From an uncultured Christensenella sp. (GTDB lineage: Bacteria > Bacillota > Clostridia > Christensenellales > Borkfalkiaceae), in contig CAJTUI010000007.1 in assembly GCA_910579705.1 (NCBI GenBank), positions 1 through 64,000 on the forward strand: 64,000 nucleotides of DNA. Direction: 5' to 3'. Position numbers and translations under genes: made by a program. Shown here piece after piece: positions 50,525 through 62,100 of this stretch; positions within the stretch are counted from its first letter, which is position 1; each line of letters begins with the position of its first letter. The notes beneath the pieces are model-generated. The model was given only the letters and a program-made list of their open reading frames with translations. It ran no database searches and had not been told where the DNA came from.

Positions 50525-52677
50525 AAAAATTTACTAGAATTTTAAGTCTGGCGACCACACTTTCTATGGCGCTTACTATTCCCCTTTGCGCGGCGTTTGC
50601 GTCGGGTTGCGGCGGGAAAACCGCGCAGCCCCCGCAAAACGAAATTACCGTTACGGAAACGCCGTCGGCCCCGTCGTCAACGTTGCCTTTAAGCCCCGCG
50701 GAAATAGTTTCCGAAGATACGGGGCAGGTAAAGGTATCGATAAGCGGCAGGTCGGAAGTGAGGAGCGGCGGAACAGTCAAGCTCACCGCGACGGTTACGG
50801 GCGCGGACGATAAGTCGGTTATTTGGGAAGTGACGGAAGGTAAGGAAGTTGCGCGAATAGACGAGAGCGGACGGCTTACCGCACAGGAAGTAACCGAGGA
50901 CAGCATTGTCAAAGTTGTTGCGACGAGCAACGCCGACAAGACGGCAAAGGCCGAAAAGGTTGTCACGGTGGCGTCGCGGCGCGCGCTTACGCAGGATATG
51001 CTGGACGCGCTGGACGGACTGGACGAAATTTCGTTCGAGGGATACGTCAACATACATCTCTATACGATTGGCCAGTTCGAAAGATATTACCAGACGCACA
51101 CCACGGAAGTTAAAACGGTTATGAACGGCACCAACTGGTATGCGGGCTACGAGAACGTTACTACGGGCACTTACGTCGGGCTGTACTATAAAAACCACGG
51201 CGGCGCGGCCTGTCAGGTCGGTGTGAACTTTATGAATGAAGAAGAGTACATTCCTATGACCGACGAGAGCGACGCGCAGGTCGGCTGGGCGGAGGCGGGA
51301 CTTTACAACACTTTCAAGGGACTTGAAGTTTCGGATTTCACGTTCAACGAGCAGAGCTGGCGTTACGAGTACAGCGGCGCGGACGAAACGTTCAAGGCGC
51401 GGACAATGGCCTCGGCCAACCCTTACGAGTTCGTTCCCGAAAACATAGCGCTTATAATCGAGGAAGACGAGATTATGGGCATATATTCCAGGAGCGAGCC
51501 CGACTATACGATTGCGCAGGGCTACAAGGCGGTGCAGGAGCTTACGGCGGTTATCAATTACGGTAAGACGGTTGAAACGCCCACTATATCCAAGTATCCG
51601 CACGACGCGGTTCACGATAAACTCAACGAGGCGGTTGAGAATATGCGCGGGCTGGAAAGGTATACTTTGGAGCAGACCAAAATGGAAGGCTCTGTATTCA
51701 CTTCGGGTTACGTAACTTCCTGTTATGTGGAAACGGTTACTCCCGATATGTGTCATTTCAGTCCGTATTCGCTCAGATACGACGCTTACGGTAACGAAAT
51801 GCGCGTGCCCACGGGCGAGGTCTACGGCTACAAAAAGATAGACGAGAACCTGTATAACACGTTTTCTAAGTACGAGGGCGGATACGAGGCCAACAGGGCT
51901 TACGAGGCGGATTTCTCGAACGCAAGGCCGTCGTTCGCGTTCGCCGCGGAAATATTCACTATGTACTTCGACGACCCCGAAGACGGCACGACCACTTACT
52001 ATGCGGACGGACTGATGTGCCCCGTCGCAAGCACGTTCTATTACGGAGTTGGCAACGACGTTGCGCTTTACGGGCTTTATGCGGCCGAGGGAAAAACGGA
52101 CAGCGGCTCGTTTACGCCGTTCGTTGTGGTAAAGGACGGATATATTATCCGGTCGGGTTTCTATTACAATCTCGGCTATATGTACGGGGTTATAGAGAAC
52201 AATTACGGAAATTTCGGCACGGCGGAACTGCCGCAGGGCACGGATATAGAGTTCGAAACGAGGCAGGTGCCCGTATCCTGGGAACAGCTCACCGTAAGGG
52301 TTTCGCCCGAGGGAGGCACGGACACTTCCGACGACGTGGAGGTCAACGCGCTCGAATTTCTCAAAGAGTTTTTCGGCGACGAAAATATCGGGGAGAGAAT
52401 GCCGTTTTTCGGCAAGCCGCTTGGCGATACGTTCGGGTTTGCTATGACGGCGCTGAGAATTAGCGGCGCAAACGTTGCAAAACAGGCGATAGCGTTCTAT
52501 TACGACGTGCCGCTGGAAGCGGATTACTCGATTAACAAATCGCTGGATAAGGTGAGAAGTTATCTCGTATCTCTCGGCTTTACCAAAAACGTTCACGGCG
52601 AATACGTAAAGGGCGACATAGTAGTTTCTCCCGTAGACGCCGATCTGGATTTGATGATTTACGTCTGGAAAGACTGA
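50521..52677 (+). CDS. Large lipoprotein with one Ig-like domain
   Basis: A 718-residue lipoprotein with lipobox ASGC (Cys about 30) and a Pro/Ser linker. One Big_2-like Ig domain follows at about 72-152 (VKVSISGRSEVRSGGTVKLT, ATVTGADDKSVIWEVTEGKE). The remaining 560 residues are strand-rich and resemble the paralogue encoded next, with a shared helix before a strand (EAVENMRGLERYTLEQ versus AAVEKMQGATNYTFRA). The ligand is unknown. The start overlaps the protease stop by four bases (ATGA at 50521-50524), coupling the two. Confidence 0.8.
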   Translation: MKKFTRILSLATTLSMALTIPLCAAFASGCGGKTAQPPQNEITVTETPSAPSSTLPLSPAEIVSEDTGQVKVSISGRSEVRSGGTVKLTATVTGADDKSVIWEVTEGKEVARIDESGRLTAQEVTEDSIVKVVATSNADKTAKAEKVVTVASRRALTQDMLDALDGLDEISFEGYVNIHLYTIGQFERYYQTHTTEVKTVMNGTNWYAGYENVTTGTYVGLYYKNHGGAACQVGVNFMNEEEYIPMTDESDAQVGWAEAGLYNTFKGLEVSDFTFNEQSWRYEYSGADETFKARTMASANPYEFVPENIALIIEEDEIMGIYSRSEPDYTIAQGYKAVQELTAVINYGKTVETPTISKYPHDAVHDKLNEAVENMRGLERYTLEQTKMEGSVFTSGYVTSCYVETVTPDMCHFSPYSLRYDAYGNEMRVPTGEVYGYKKIDENLYNTFSKYEGGYEANRAYEADFSNARPSFAFAAEIFTMYFDDPEDGTTTYYADGLMCPVASTFYYGVGNDVALYGLYAAEGKTDSGSFTPFVVVKDGYIIRSGFYYNLGYMYGVIENNYGNFGTAELPQGTDIEFETRQVPVSWEQLTVRVSPEGGTDTSDDVEVNALEFLKEFFGDENIGERMPFFGKPLGDTFGFAMTALRISGANVAKQAIAFYYDVPLEADYSINKSLDKVRSYLVSLGFTKNVHGEYVKGDIVVSPVDADLDLMIYVWKD

Positions 52678-52705
52678 AAGTTATAAAAAAATAAGGAGCA
52701 AAAAA

Positions 52706-55348
52706 ATGAAACTGAAAAACTTGTTTAAGTGCGCGCTCACATTTGCTTTGGCGGCCTTGCTGGTCTTCGGCGTCGCCGCGTGCGACAAAAACCCCGACGG
52801 CGGCAAGGATACCGTTAAAATTTCGATAGGCGACACGCCGGCCGTACTGGAAGAAACGACTACCGTCAACCTTACGGTAACGGTCACCGGCTCGGAAGAT
52901 ACAACTTTCGTCTGGACGATAAGCCACCCCGACCTTGTTGAGATAAGCGCGGAGAACATGCTTTCCGTAAAGGCGCTGCCCGAAGAGGAGCAGCACGTTA
53001 CCATAACGGCAACAGCCAACGCGGACGCCACGGCCAAGGCCAGCAAGATATTTACTATCAAGCCCAAAACCGAGCCTACGCCGCCACCCGAGGAGGCAAA
53101 GGTGGTTATAGGCGAAACGCCGGCAACTGTAAAGAAGGGCGACGTGGTCAACCTTACCGTCACGGTAACGGGGCTGGACGACAAGACCTATGAATGGAAA
53201 ATAAGTCACCCCGACCTCGTTTCGATAAGCAAAGCGAACGTGCTTGCGGTTGTGCGGGAACCCAAGGTGGACACCAAGGTCACCGTAACCGCCGTGAGCA
53301 AGGCAGACCCGCTTATCTCCGCGGACAAATCTTTCGTTGTCAAAGCGCCGATTATCGAGGGCGAGGTGGGCGAGCTTAATTCCGAGCTGATAGCCGAAAT
53401 AAGCAATCCCAGCATCACCGTAAGGGGTACGCTTACCGACTATTATACCGACCTCAGGGTTCCCTCCAACAGCAAAGTGAACGTTTACGATATGAGCGTT
53501 AAGATGGAAGAGGGCGCGTGGAGCGGCAGCTGGAACATTAAGGGCTCCAAAAACGCGGTGACGGATATTTACCGTATCGGCGCGGACGGCGCGGTGAACG
53601 CGAACGGCGAAAAGGGGCATTACATAATGCGCAGGTATATCGACAAACACAATAAAGTCGCCAGCACGCCCGTTAAAGACAATATGAGCATTTCGTCCGT
53701 CTGGGAAGCCCAGCATATGTGGAACCACCTCGGCAATCTTGACGTAAACAGCTTTGTTTACGACGTGGACAACAACGTTTACACCCACTCTGTGAACGTA
53801 AACGATTTAGACGACTTGTATCTTATGACCTATCTTTCGTTCTCGCTTACGCCTATGCTCAGCGACACGCTCAGCGAAATCAACTTCGTTATCGAGAACG
53901 GACACATTACAAAACTTATCGCGCAGACCGAAACGCTGTATTACGGCGGCGAAAGCGGCACGCAGGAAGACGCGTCGGCAATGAGCTACACGTCTATGGA
54001 AATAGCGTTCTCGGATATCGGCGAAACGCGGGTTGCGGACCCCGCCCCGTACGAGGCGCCCAGAAACGGCGAACTGCTTTCGGCGGCGGTAGAAAAAATG
54101 CAGGGCGCAACCAACTACACGTTCAGGGCGGTCGATACAAACACTTATTCGCCCCCTTCCGACTCGGGTGATTACGAGGTGTCGGGTTATGCGGCAAGCC
54201 CGTCGGGCGGAGCGTATCTGCTCCCGCCGACTGCGGCGAACAATTACAGGGTGTCGAACAACGTTTCCGCCACGGGCACGGTCGGCAGTTTCGGACAGGT
54301 AACGGAATCTGCAATGCTTATGTCCACGACTATGAAATACGATTACGCTATGGACGAAAACGTATACCGTACGGAGTATTCGGGTTACAGACAGTACGAA
54401 GGATACTATGAAGAATTCGCTTACGACGGCAAGCTCAACGACGGCAAAGGCGCGCTTTACGGCACGAGAAGAATTAACGGCAGTATGTTTGACAGAATGC
54501 CCAAGTTCGATTTCTCGGCCAACATCTTCAAGTGGTCGGGTTCGCGCTTAAACAACGCGGGTAAACAGATTTATACGTTCGTACTCAACGACTCGGCAAT
54601 TACTAGGGATATGGCTCTCGAAACTTCCGTGTACAGATACGCGTCCAACGCCGCGGCGTCGACCAACAGCACGTTCACAATCGAGGTGGACGAGGACGGA
54701 AATCTCGTATCGATAACCTATCCGTACTCAATCAATTTCGGAACTTATCTCGGCTACGTTTCAACGACTTATTCCAAGGTCGGAACGACGGAAATCGAGG
54801 CGGATACTTTCGACGACTACGTGCAAAGACAGGTTAAAAACAGTTGGAGCGATTATCAGATAAATTACCGCCCCACGCATTCGACAATCGTTCCCGACAA
54901 CTACGTTTCGGGCGACGTCGTAATCGACGCGGTATTTGGCGAGTATGCGGACAAAGTTCCCGCGCCGTCCGTGCTTCTCGGAATTTTCAAGGACAATCTC
55001 AGCGGCCCCTGGTTCAACTGGAAGGAGAGAACGCCCGGTTCGGGCGACTATATAGACCATATTTCGATTATCACTCAGAGTATGGAATACGACGAGAATA
55101 TGCGCATAACCAACTGGGCGGAGCTTATCGAAGAGATTGACGCGGCTATGACGGCTGTCGGATACAAGATTCAGGAAAGCAATACGGACCGCTGGGGAAC
55201 GAGGTCTTCGTCCAAGAGCCGTTATCTTTGCTACACCTACGACGACGGCAACGGCGGAGTGCAGGTGGTTTTCGAAAACAACGGCACAAGCTGGATTTAT
55301 ATCGATATCTATAACCTCGGCGATTGGAGACTCAGCGCAAGAGCATAA
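52706..55348 (+). CDS. Large lipoprotein with two Ig-like domains, paralogue of the preceding
   Basis: An 880-residue lipoprotein with lipobox VAAC (Cys about 26). Two tandem Big_2-like Ig domains occupy about 35-125 and 130-220, with nearly the same core (TVTGSEDTTFVWTISHPDL and TVTGLDDKTYEWKISHPDL). The rest parallels the previous protein and is strand-rich with many Tyr and Asn, typical of surface polymer-binding domains. AAGGAG precedes the ATG. The 28-base gap holds no terminator. The repeated Ig unit and shared C-terminal domain indicate gene duplication. Confidence 0.8.
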   Translation: MKLKNLFKCALTFALAALLVFGVAACDKNPDGGKDTVKISIGDTPAVLEETTTVNLTVTVTGSEDTTFVWTISHPDLVEISAENMLSVKALPEEEQHVTITATANADATAKASKIFTIKPKTEPTPPPEEAKVVIGETPATVKKGDVVNLTVTVTGLDDKTYEWKISHPDLVSISKANVLAVVREPKVDTKVTVTAVSKADPLISADKSFVVKAPIIEGEVGELNSELIAEISNPSITVRGTLTDYYTDLRVPSNSKVNVYDMSVKMEEGAWSGSWNIKGSKNAVTDIYRIGADGAVNANGEKGHYIMRRYIDKHNKVASTPVKDNMSISSVWEAQHMWNHLGNLDVNSFVYDVDNNVYTHSVNVNDLDDLYLMTYLSFSLTPMLSDTLSEINFVIENGHITKLIAQTETLYYGGESGTQEDASAMSYTSMEIAFSDIGETRVADPAPYEAPRNGELLSAAVEKMQGATNYTFRAVDTNTYSPPSDSGDYEVSGYAASPSGGAYLLPPTAANNYRVSNNVSATGTVGSFGQVTESAMLMSTTMKYDYAMDENVYRTEYSGYRQYEGYYEEFAYDGKLNDGKGALYGTRRINGSMFDRMPKFDFSANIFKWSGSRLNNAGKQIYTFVLNDSAITRDMALETSVYRYASNAAASTNSTFTIEVDEDGNLVSITYPYSINFGTYLGYVSTTYSKVGTTEIEADTFDDYVQRQVKNSWSDYQINYRPTHSTIVPDNYVSGDVVIDAVFGEYADKVPAPSVLLGIFKDNLSGPWFNWKERTPGSGDYIDHISIITQSMEYDENMRITNWAELIEEIDAAMTAVGYKIQESNTDRWGTRSSSKSRYLCYTYDDGNGGVQVVFENNGTSWIYIDIYNLGDWRLSARA

Positions 55349-55364
55349 AAATTCGGGTTTTAAA

Positions 55365-58300
55365 ATGAAAAAGTACACTTTTGCGGCAGCGGCGTTTTTG
55401 CTTGCGGGCATATTCGGTGCCGCCGCCTGCAACAACGGCAAGGAAGGGGGGGAAGAAAATCCCCCCCAAACAATAATAACCGTCGTCGCCAACGAACAAA
55501 GCGTCAGCATTACCGACGCGGAAGTTAATGGCTACGACTATACCCCGCTGTTTACCATTACGCAGGACGGCGCGGGGGTCGACGTGCTCGCGTCCTATAT
55601 CGACAGTTCGCTTGTTTTGGAGCAGGCGGGCGAGTATACGGTGTCCTGCTCGTACGGCGGCCGGTCCGCCTCGCTTGCCGTGGTTGTAACCGAAAGCGTT
55701 GCGCCGCCCGCGCCCGTTTACGAAATAACGCTTTCCGTTGAAGAGATAACTCTGACAGCGGCGGCGGTGAACGGCTACGACTTCAACGCGCTGTTTACGC
55801 TGACCGTAGACGGCGTGGAGATTGATATTACCGAAGATATGGTGACCACCGACGTTAAGGCCGCAGTGGGAGAGTACTTTTACACGGTTACGGCGGCAGA
55901 TGCAAGCAAGACGCTGAAAGTTATCGTCGGCAAGGAGCACGAGGTTGCCGTTATTCCTTCGTACAGGCAGATAAACATTCCCGTGAACGAGCTGGAAGGG
56001 TTTGATTTCACTTCGCTGTTTTCGGTATACGTGGACGGGTTTGCCGTGCGCGTAGAAACGGGAATGATAGATATTTCGCGCCTTACGGGAATACAGGTCG
56101 GCGGCTCGGCGCGGGTGAGTATGACTTATACCGCGGGTAACGACTCCGCCGCGGCGGAAGTGACGGTCATTGTTACGGAGGAGAGCCGCGTTGTAGTCAA
56201 TATTAAAAACGCGGTAACCTATCCCAACGGCGACGATATAGACCTAACTTCGCTTTTTGAAATTTTCAATGGCGGCGAGAAAATCGCGGTGACCGAGGAT
56301 ATGATAAGCGGCGCTGTGGACTACTCGGCCGCGGGTATAAACGAAATTACTTTGAATTACGGCGGCGAACGTTACGTTGCGACGGTGGAGGTAAAGCTGG
56401 GCGTGGTCATAAACCATACCAACGGCGACACCGTAGTCGTATTAAAGGGAACGGACGCGGGCGCATACCGCTTTGCGGAGGACTTTACCGTACTTATCAA
56501 CGGTATCAGGTTCACTTATATTGAGCCGTATATAGACGTTTCGGAAGTGAATTTTTCCGAGGTCGGGACTTATACTGCAAAGATAACAATACCCTACAAC
56601 GAAAAAAATCTGTCGCTGTCCGGCGGAACTTCTTTCACCTACGCGGAGGAAACGATAACCTACGTTGTAAAAGACAACAGCTTCACCGTCGAGTACGGAC
56701 GGGAAACGGTAGAGCTGCCTACGGGCACTGAGAGCTACAACGTTCTCGACAACCTGACCGTAAAAATCAGGGGCAAGGTTCAACAGCTTGTGGACAATAA
56801 GGACTGGGTGGACACAGTTTCCTGTTACTACGAGATACTGTCCGACCCGATTGACTTTACTTCGGCGGGCGCGCAGCAGGTGCGCGTTGCGCTGTACGTG
56901 AACGGCGTTGACGCCGAGCCGTACATAGCGGAATACGAGGTTGTAATCCGTTCTGATATAGAAATAACGGTTAACGACACGGCGGTGTTTACGGGCAGTA
57001 CGCTTTTCGCCGTAGATTTGTTTACCGTAACCGAAAACGGCGTCGCCGCGGAAATCGCTTACGATATGCTCGAAGGGAAAGTTGATACTTTCAGGGCGGG
57101 CGTATACGTGGTTATGCTCGATTACAAGGGCGCGACTGCGGAGGCGAGGGTTGTCGTATTCGACGATTCTATGCTAGGGACATACTTCACTATGCAGACC
57201 ACTATCCCCGAACTTCCCGAAGAAGAGGACGACGGGGGCGAGTACGGAGATTACGGCGATTACGGTTCGGGCGAATACTCGCTGTCTGCCGCTGACGGCG
57301 TGCAGAAACTGGGCGATACGGTTATCTCGCGCGACGGGATTATTGTAAACGGGGTCAGGGCCGCAAGAATACGCGGCGTGGACGAAAACACTATGATAGT
57401 CACGCTGAATTCCTACGACTACACACTTTCGTACGACAACGGTATCGTTGTGCTAAACCCCGACAATTCCGTAAAGCTCGGGTTCAACGAGGCGAAGAGG
57501 CCGCTTGTATATTTCTCGGAGGATAAGTTCTCGGACGGCGGGGCCGTCACCGTCAACTATTCCGACGCGCACGTCTTGCAGACGAATTTCCTTGCGTACT
57601 CGATAGACGCTTTCCGCGTGATACCAAAGGACGGCGGCGCGCCGCTGTGGTATGCGCTTATGATTAACCTTGTGGAAAAGACCAGCTCTGACACTATTTA
57701 CGACGTGTGCTGGGGAACGGCCGAATTTGCGCCGGCGTTCGCGCCTGCGGCAGGGGTTGTTTCGTCTTTGAAGTTCGACGGCAGGGAGTATTCGTTTACG
57801 ATGACCGACAAGACCGTCGGCAAGGTAAACAAGAACGCCTCGTTAAAGCTCTACGCGAATATGACGTTCAGGGGCACGGTCGGCGGGAAGAACGCCGAAC
57901 TCCGCGTGGACGGTGCGGAACGCTACACGCTCGTTGTCGGGACGGAAACGCTTTTCTCGGGATACGGTTCGCCGTACGATCTTGTTAACACTATGAACAA
58001 CGGCGGCGCGAATTATGCCGAGCACACAATCAACATTAATTCCTACCGCGGCGAATCGGGAGTGTTTTCCTATAAGTTCGACATTGATACGGAAAAATTA
58101 ACTTTCCGTCTTCTGGACAGGGACCTGTATTTCGGCAAGTACGAAACGCAGGGAAAGTATATATTCCTTGACGGTTACGGCGAGGGCGTTATAAGTTTCG
58201 ATACTTCGGGATTTTCAAAAACGCAGTTTATCTATACCGTAAACGCAAATATGTTGCAGATAGAATATATCAACGTATCTTCCGCGTTTGCATACGGCGC

Positions 58301-59162
58301 GGGCGCAACGTTCTATATCGACCCGCTTTTGAACGTGCTTACCGCTAAGCGTTTTGCGGGCGGAGAGGGGATAAAGTTCGAAAATACCGTTTTAACCGAC
58401 GGCGCGATCGTGCGCGTTTCAAATTACACCGTCGGCGCGGATTCGGACGCGATAGCCAAGGCGAAAATCCGTTCGGGGATAGAGGTTATCACCAGGGACG
58501 GCGTCTGGGACGAAAAAACAAAGCAGGAGAGGATTAACCTCAGAAAAGTCAACTGCGGCACGCGCGGGTTCTACCAGTTTACCGTTACGGTAACCGTGGG
58601 CGGCAGGGAGGTCGAATCTTATTACGCAGTACAGATTTTGGAGGCGGTGTATGCGGGCAACCCCGTTGTGGGAACGTACGGTTCGGGCGTTATCAACCGT
58701 TCGTACAGCCTTTCCGTCGACAAGTACGGTCAGGCCTCCGTCAACTGTTTGGGCACGGTGTTTACGGGCACGGCGGAGATTGCGGCGGACGGCTCGTTCA
58801 GGATAAAGGCGCACAATCAGGCGGCTGGAACGATTACCGCCTCGGGCGCGCTCGTTTCCGAAGGGCTTGTGTCGTTGAAGTGCACGGGCGCGGTAAATTT
58901 TACCGACTACTTCACTACTGGTACCGCAAAAACCGCGGGAACGGCGGGTTGCGTGCTCAGACAGATAGCGGTGAACGGCAATTACGTCTATCTATTATCT
59001 GCCACGGCGTCGGCCGCGGGGGAGAGGGTGACGGTGGAAACCGTGGAGGGCGACGTTACACAGGCGGGCGCGAAAATTATTATCAAATGCGCTGACGGAC
59101 GGGACATACACGCCGAAATAGTTTCCTGGAACAGCGCCGATAACGGACTTCGGCTGACTTAA
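55365..59162 (+). CDS. Large lipoprotein with multiple Ig-like repeats
   Basis: A 1265-residue lipoprotein with lipobox AAAC (Cys about 22). Residues about 35-540 hold at least six strand-rich units of about 80-90 residues that share the pattern VNGYDFNALFTLTVDGVEI, VGEYFYTVT or similar, resembling bacterial Ig-like or DUF-type surface repeats. An acidic Tyr/Gly linker (EYGDYGDYGSGEYSL) follows near residue 625. The C-terminal half is strand-rich without a recognised family. Only a weak ribosome site is visible. Probably an adhesin or glycan-binding component of the same surface cluster. Confidence 0.75.
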   Translation: MKKYTFAAAAFLLAGIFGAAACNNGKEGGEENPPQTIITVVANEQSVSITDAEVNGYDYTPLFTITQDGAGVDVLASYIDSSLVLEQAGEYTVSCSYGGRSASLAVVVTESVAPPAPVYEITLSVEEITLTAAAVNGYDFNALFTLTVDGVEIDITEDMVTTDVKAAVGEYFYTVTAADASKTLKVIVGKEHEVAVIPSYRQINIPVNELEGFDFTSLFSVYVDGFAVRVETGMIDISRLTGIQVGGSARVSMTYTAGNDSAAAEVTVIVTEESRVVVNIKNAVTYPNGDDIDLTSLFEIFNGGEKIAVTEDMISGAVDYSAAGINEITLNYGGERYVATVEVKLGVVINHTNGDTVVVLKGTDAGAYRFAEDFTVLINGIRFTYIEPYIDVSEVNFSEVGTYTAKITIPYNEKNLSLSGGTSFTYAEETITYVVKDNSFTVEYGRETVELPTGTESYNVLDNLTVKIRGKVQQLVDNKDWVDTVSCYYEILSDPIDFTSAGAQQVRVALYVNGVDAEPYIAEYEVVIRSDIEITVNDTAVFTGSTLFAVDLFTVTENGVAAEIAYDMLEGKVDTFRAGVYVVMLDYKGATAEARVVVFDDSMLGTYFTMQTTIPELPEEEDDGGEYGDYGDYGSGEYSLSAADGVQKLGDTVISRDGIIVNGVRAARIRGVDENTMIVTLNSYDYTLSYDNGIVVLNPDNSVKLGFNEAKRPLVYFSEDKFSDGGAVTVNYSDAHVLQTNFLAYSIDAFRVIPKDGGAPLWYALMINLVEKTSSDTIYDVCWGTAEFAPAFAPAAGVVSSLKFDGREYSFTMTDKTVGKVNKNASLKLYANMTFRGTVGGKNAELRVDGAERYTLVVGTETLFSGYGSPYDLVNTMNNGGANYAEHTININSYRGESGVFSYKFDIDTEKLTFRLLDRDLYFGKYETQGKYIFLDGYGEGVISFDTSGFSKTQFIYTVNANMLQIEYINVSSAFAYGAGATFYIDPLLNVLTAKRFAGGEGIKFENTVLTDGAIVRVSNYTVGADSDAIAKAKIRSGIEVITRDGVWDEKTKQERINLRKVNCGTRGFYQFTVTVTVGGREVESYYAVQILEAVYAGNPVVGTYGSGVINRSYSLSVDKYGQASVNCLGTVFTGTAEIAADGSFRIKAHNQAAGTITASGALVSEGLVSLKCTGAVNFTDYFTTGTAKTAGTAGCVLRQIAVNGNYVYLLSATASAAGERVTVETVEGDVTQAGAKIIIKCADGRDIHAEIVSWNSADNGLRLT

Positions 59163-59195
59163 TAACTATATGTAAATAAAGAAGGAGATAGAAAA

Positions 59196-62100
59196 ATGAA
59201 AAAAGGCAAAATCTGGGCGTTAGCCGCGCTGTGCGCGTCGGTCGTCCTGTCTGCCGGCACTGCCGCGGCTTGCTCGCACAAGCACGAGTTCGGCGCGTGG
59301 TCGATTACGACCGCGCCTACCGAGAACGGCGGCGGCACGGCGACGCGGGAATGTAAAGACGGCGACGAAAAGGAAGAGATGACTTTGCCGAAACTTACGG
59401 ACAGTTCGTTCTGGACTCTTTCCGTCGAAGACGCGACTCATACGGCGGAGGGTAAAAAGACGTATACTTCCGAATACGGCAATGTGGAAGTGGTAATTCC
59501 GACGGCAGAACACACGTTCGGCGGCTGGACGATTACAAAAGAGCCCGATATGACGAACGAGGGTCTCGCCGTCAGGGAATGCTCCGAAAACGACGGCGGG
59601 AGCGAGGAGAAGATTTTGCCTGTACTTACGGATAAAATCTGGACGGCGGAGGTAAAGACGGCAGCTACGCACGAAAAAGGCGGGGTCACCGAATACACTT
59701 CCGTGTACGGCAAAGTTATTTTCAACACCCTCAGGCTTGAAGAGCACAACTACGGCAAGTGGCAGATAACCGAGCCGCCCGCGCTGACGGACGGCGGTAA
59801 GGCCCGCCGCGAATGCACCGCGGGCGATTCCGCTTTCGAGGAAATCGATATCCCTGCGCTGTCAGATGAGAGCGTATGGACCAGGACGGAGAAAACACCC
59901 GCCACGCATCTTGTCGAGGGCGAGGACGAGTACGCGTCCGAGTACGGAACAGTTACTGTCGCTACGGATAAAGTTCCGCACGCGCACGGCGGCTGGAAGA
60001 TTACTCTCGAACCCACAAAAACGGCTAAGGGCACGGCGGTAAAATCCTGCGAGTGCGGCGACAAAATAACACAAACGGTTTCCGAACTTACGGACGCGCA
60101 GGTCTGGGAGCTCAAATCCTCGACGCCCGCCACGGCGACCGAGGCGGGGAGCGAAATTTACTCGTCCGTCTACGGCGAGGTGACCGTGGCAATTCCGCGC
60201 CTTTCGGAACCGTATTACAATAAAGATTATTACAATTTCGGTTTCGATCTGAAAGTTACGGACAGAACGCTCGGCACGCAGACCTCGTGGGACGCGGCGC
60301 ACGTCGCGCTCGACGGCGAGGGTAAGGGCAAGGGCAACGCGTATCCGTTCTTCGGCGACGTTTCGGTATCGATGAAAAATTACGAAACGGGCGAGGTCGA
60401 GATAGTTATAGGCGGCTCAGCGTATAAGGGCTTTGTGGACGCGGAAACGGGAATAATGGTTATGACCTATTCGGACTACGCCTTTATTCTCACCACCCAT
60501 ACATACGAAACGGAAGTCGAGGTATACGACGACGAAACGGAGCAAACCACTACCAAGACCGTTATCCGCTCGGTTTCGGACGCGCTTGCGTCGGGCTGGT
60601 CGTATTCGGCGGACGGTATCGGCGTTTCCGCGATTGCGATAGACTACAACTACGCGAAAGATAAAACGCTGGGTATATACTACACCAAAGACCGCGTGTA
60701 TTTCGGCGTAACGTTCAACAAAGCGGACGGCAGTGCGGTTTCCGCAGACAAGTGTTTCCAAACGGACGGACTATACATAAAATCGGGTAACGAAGTTGTC
60801 GCGTCGTTCGGCTACGACGGCGCAATGCACGCGCTCGACGGATTGGAGGGCGAGTATACCGATGGCGGTAAAACTCTCGTTCTCAGCGGTTTCGGCAAGC
60901 TCCTGCTTGACGGCGCGCAGGGCGCATACGAGCTTGCGGCCGAGGGCGCGGGCTATACGCTGGCGGCGTATGCGGGCGGCTGTTACTATGAAATTACGCT
61001 CGGCAACGGAACGTTCACGGCTGAAAAACCTATGGTCACCGTCACGTTCGAGGGCGGCGAATACGCGGATTTGGAGCCGGCGGAATACAACGTCAACATC
61101 GGCGTTGTCCTTCCCGTGCCCGAAAGCACGAACGCGGCGTATACCTTTATCGGCTGGTTTACGGACGCGCAGGGCAAGACCCCCGTCGCGCTCGATGCGG
61201 ACGGCAAGTTTGTTCCCGAAACGGCGGTAACGCTTTATGCGCAATGGGAACACAGGGTGCTTGTGTACTACGTGCTTGAAAATGGCGGCGAAGAAGTTCT
61301 TATGGAGAACATTGCCGTCGGCGATATCATAGGCGATAAACTGCCCGAACTCGGTCTCGAAGAGGAGAACGGAAGGTATTTCGGCGGTTGGTATCTCGAC
61401 GCGGAGTTCGAAACCCCGTTGCCCGAGGGCGCGGAAGTCGGGATTGACGACAGCGGCATAAAGATTTACGCCAAGTGGATTGCATTGCCCGACTATTACG
61501 GTGTTTACGGCGGCAGACAGCTGCTCGGTAATTCCGCGGTGCGCGAGGTTTCGCTTACTATCGACCAGTACGGTAAACTCAGCGGCACGGCCGTTTCGGG
61601 CAGTTCGACCAGCACGGTGGAAATCAGCGGCGCGGTTACGGGCTACAACCCCGCAACCAACAAGGTGGAGTGGAAAGCCGACGGTTCGGAAAGTCTTAAC
61701 TATTTCATTATAAACAAACAGGCGGGTATGCTTGTTATGAACACCGACTGGAACGTCAGCGACGAGATTGACGTATATCCCAATGTTTACGTTAAAGACG
61801 GCGTTGTCGGCGATAACGTACACATAAGCTACAAGGAAGGATCTTCCCAGCTCCGCGTAGGAACGTATTTCTTCGATTTCGGCGACGGCAGGAGCGCGCT
61901 GATTTATAAGGACGCAATTTTTGCGGACGTTACGGCGGAGAACGCGTTCGGCGAAAGTATCGGCGTTGCGGACGTCGCTTCCTCGAAAACGCTTGTAATC
62001 AGGCAGGGCGACGAGATAGTTCTTGCGATAGGCACTTCGGCGGCAAATTTCGGCAAGGCCAAAGACGAGTTCGGCAAGGACGCGACGATAACCGCGCTCG

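Noticed and set aside
50689..52596. 635-residue minus-strand frame opposite the Ig-domain lipoprotein
   Set aside because: It is a shadow of a supported lipoprotein gene, with no recognisable domain.
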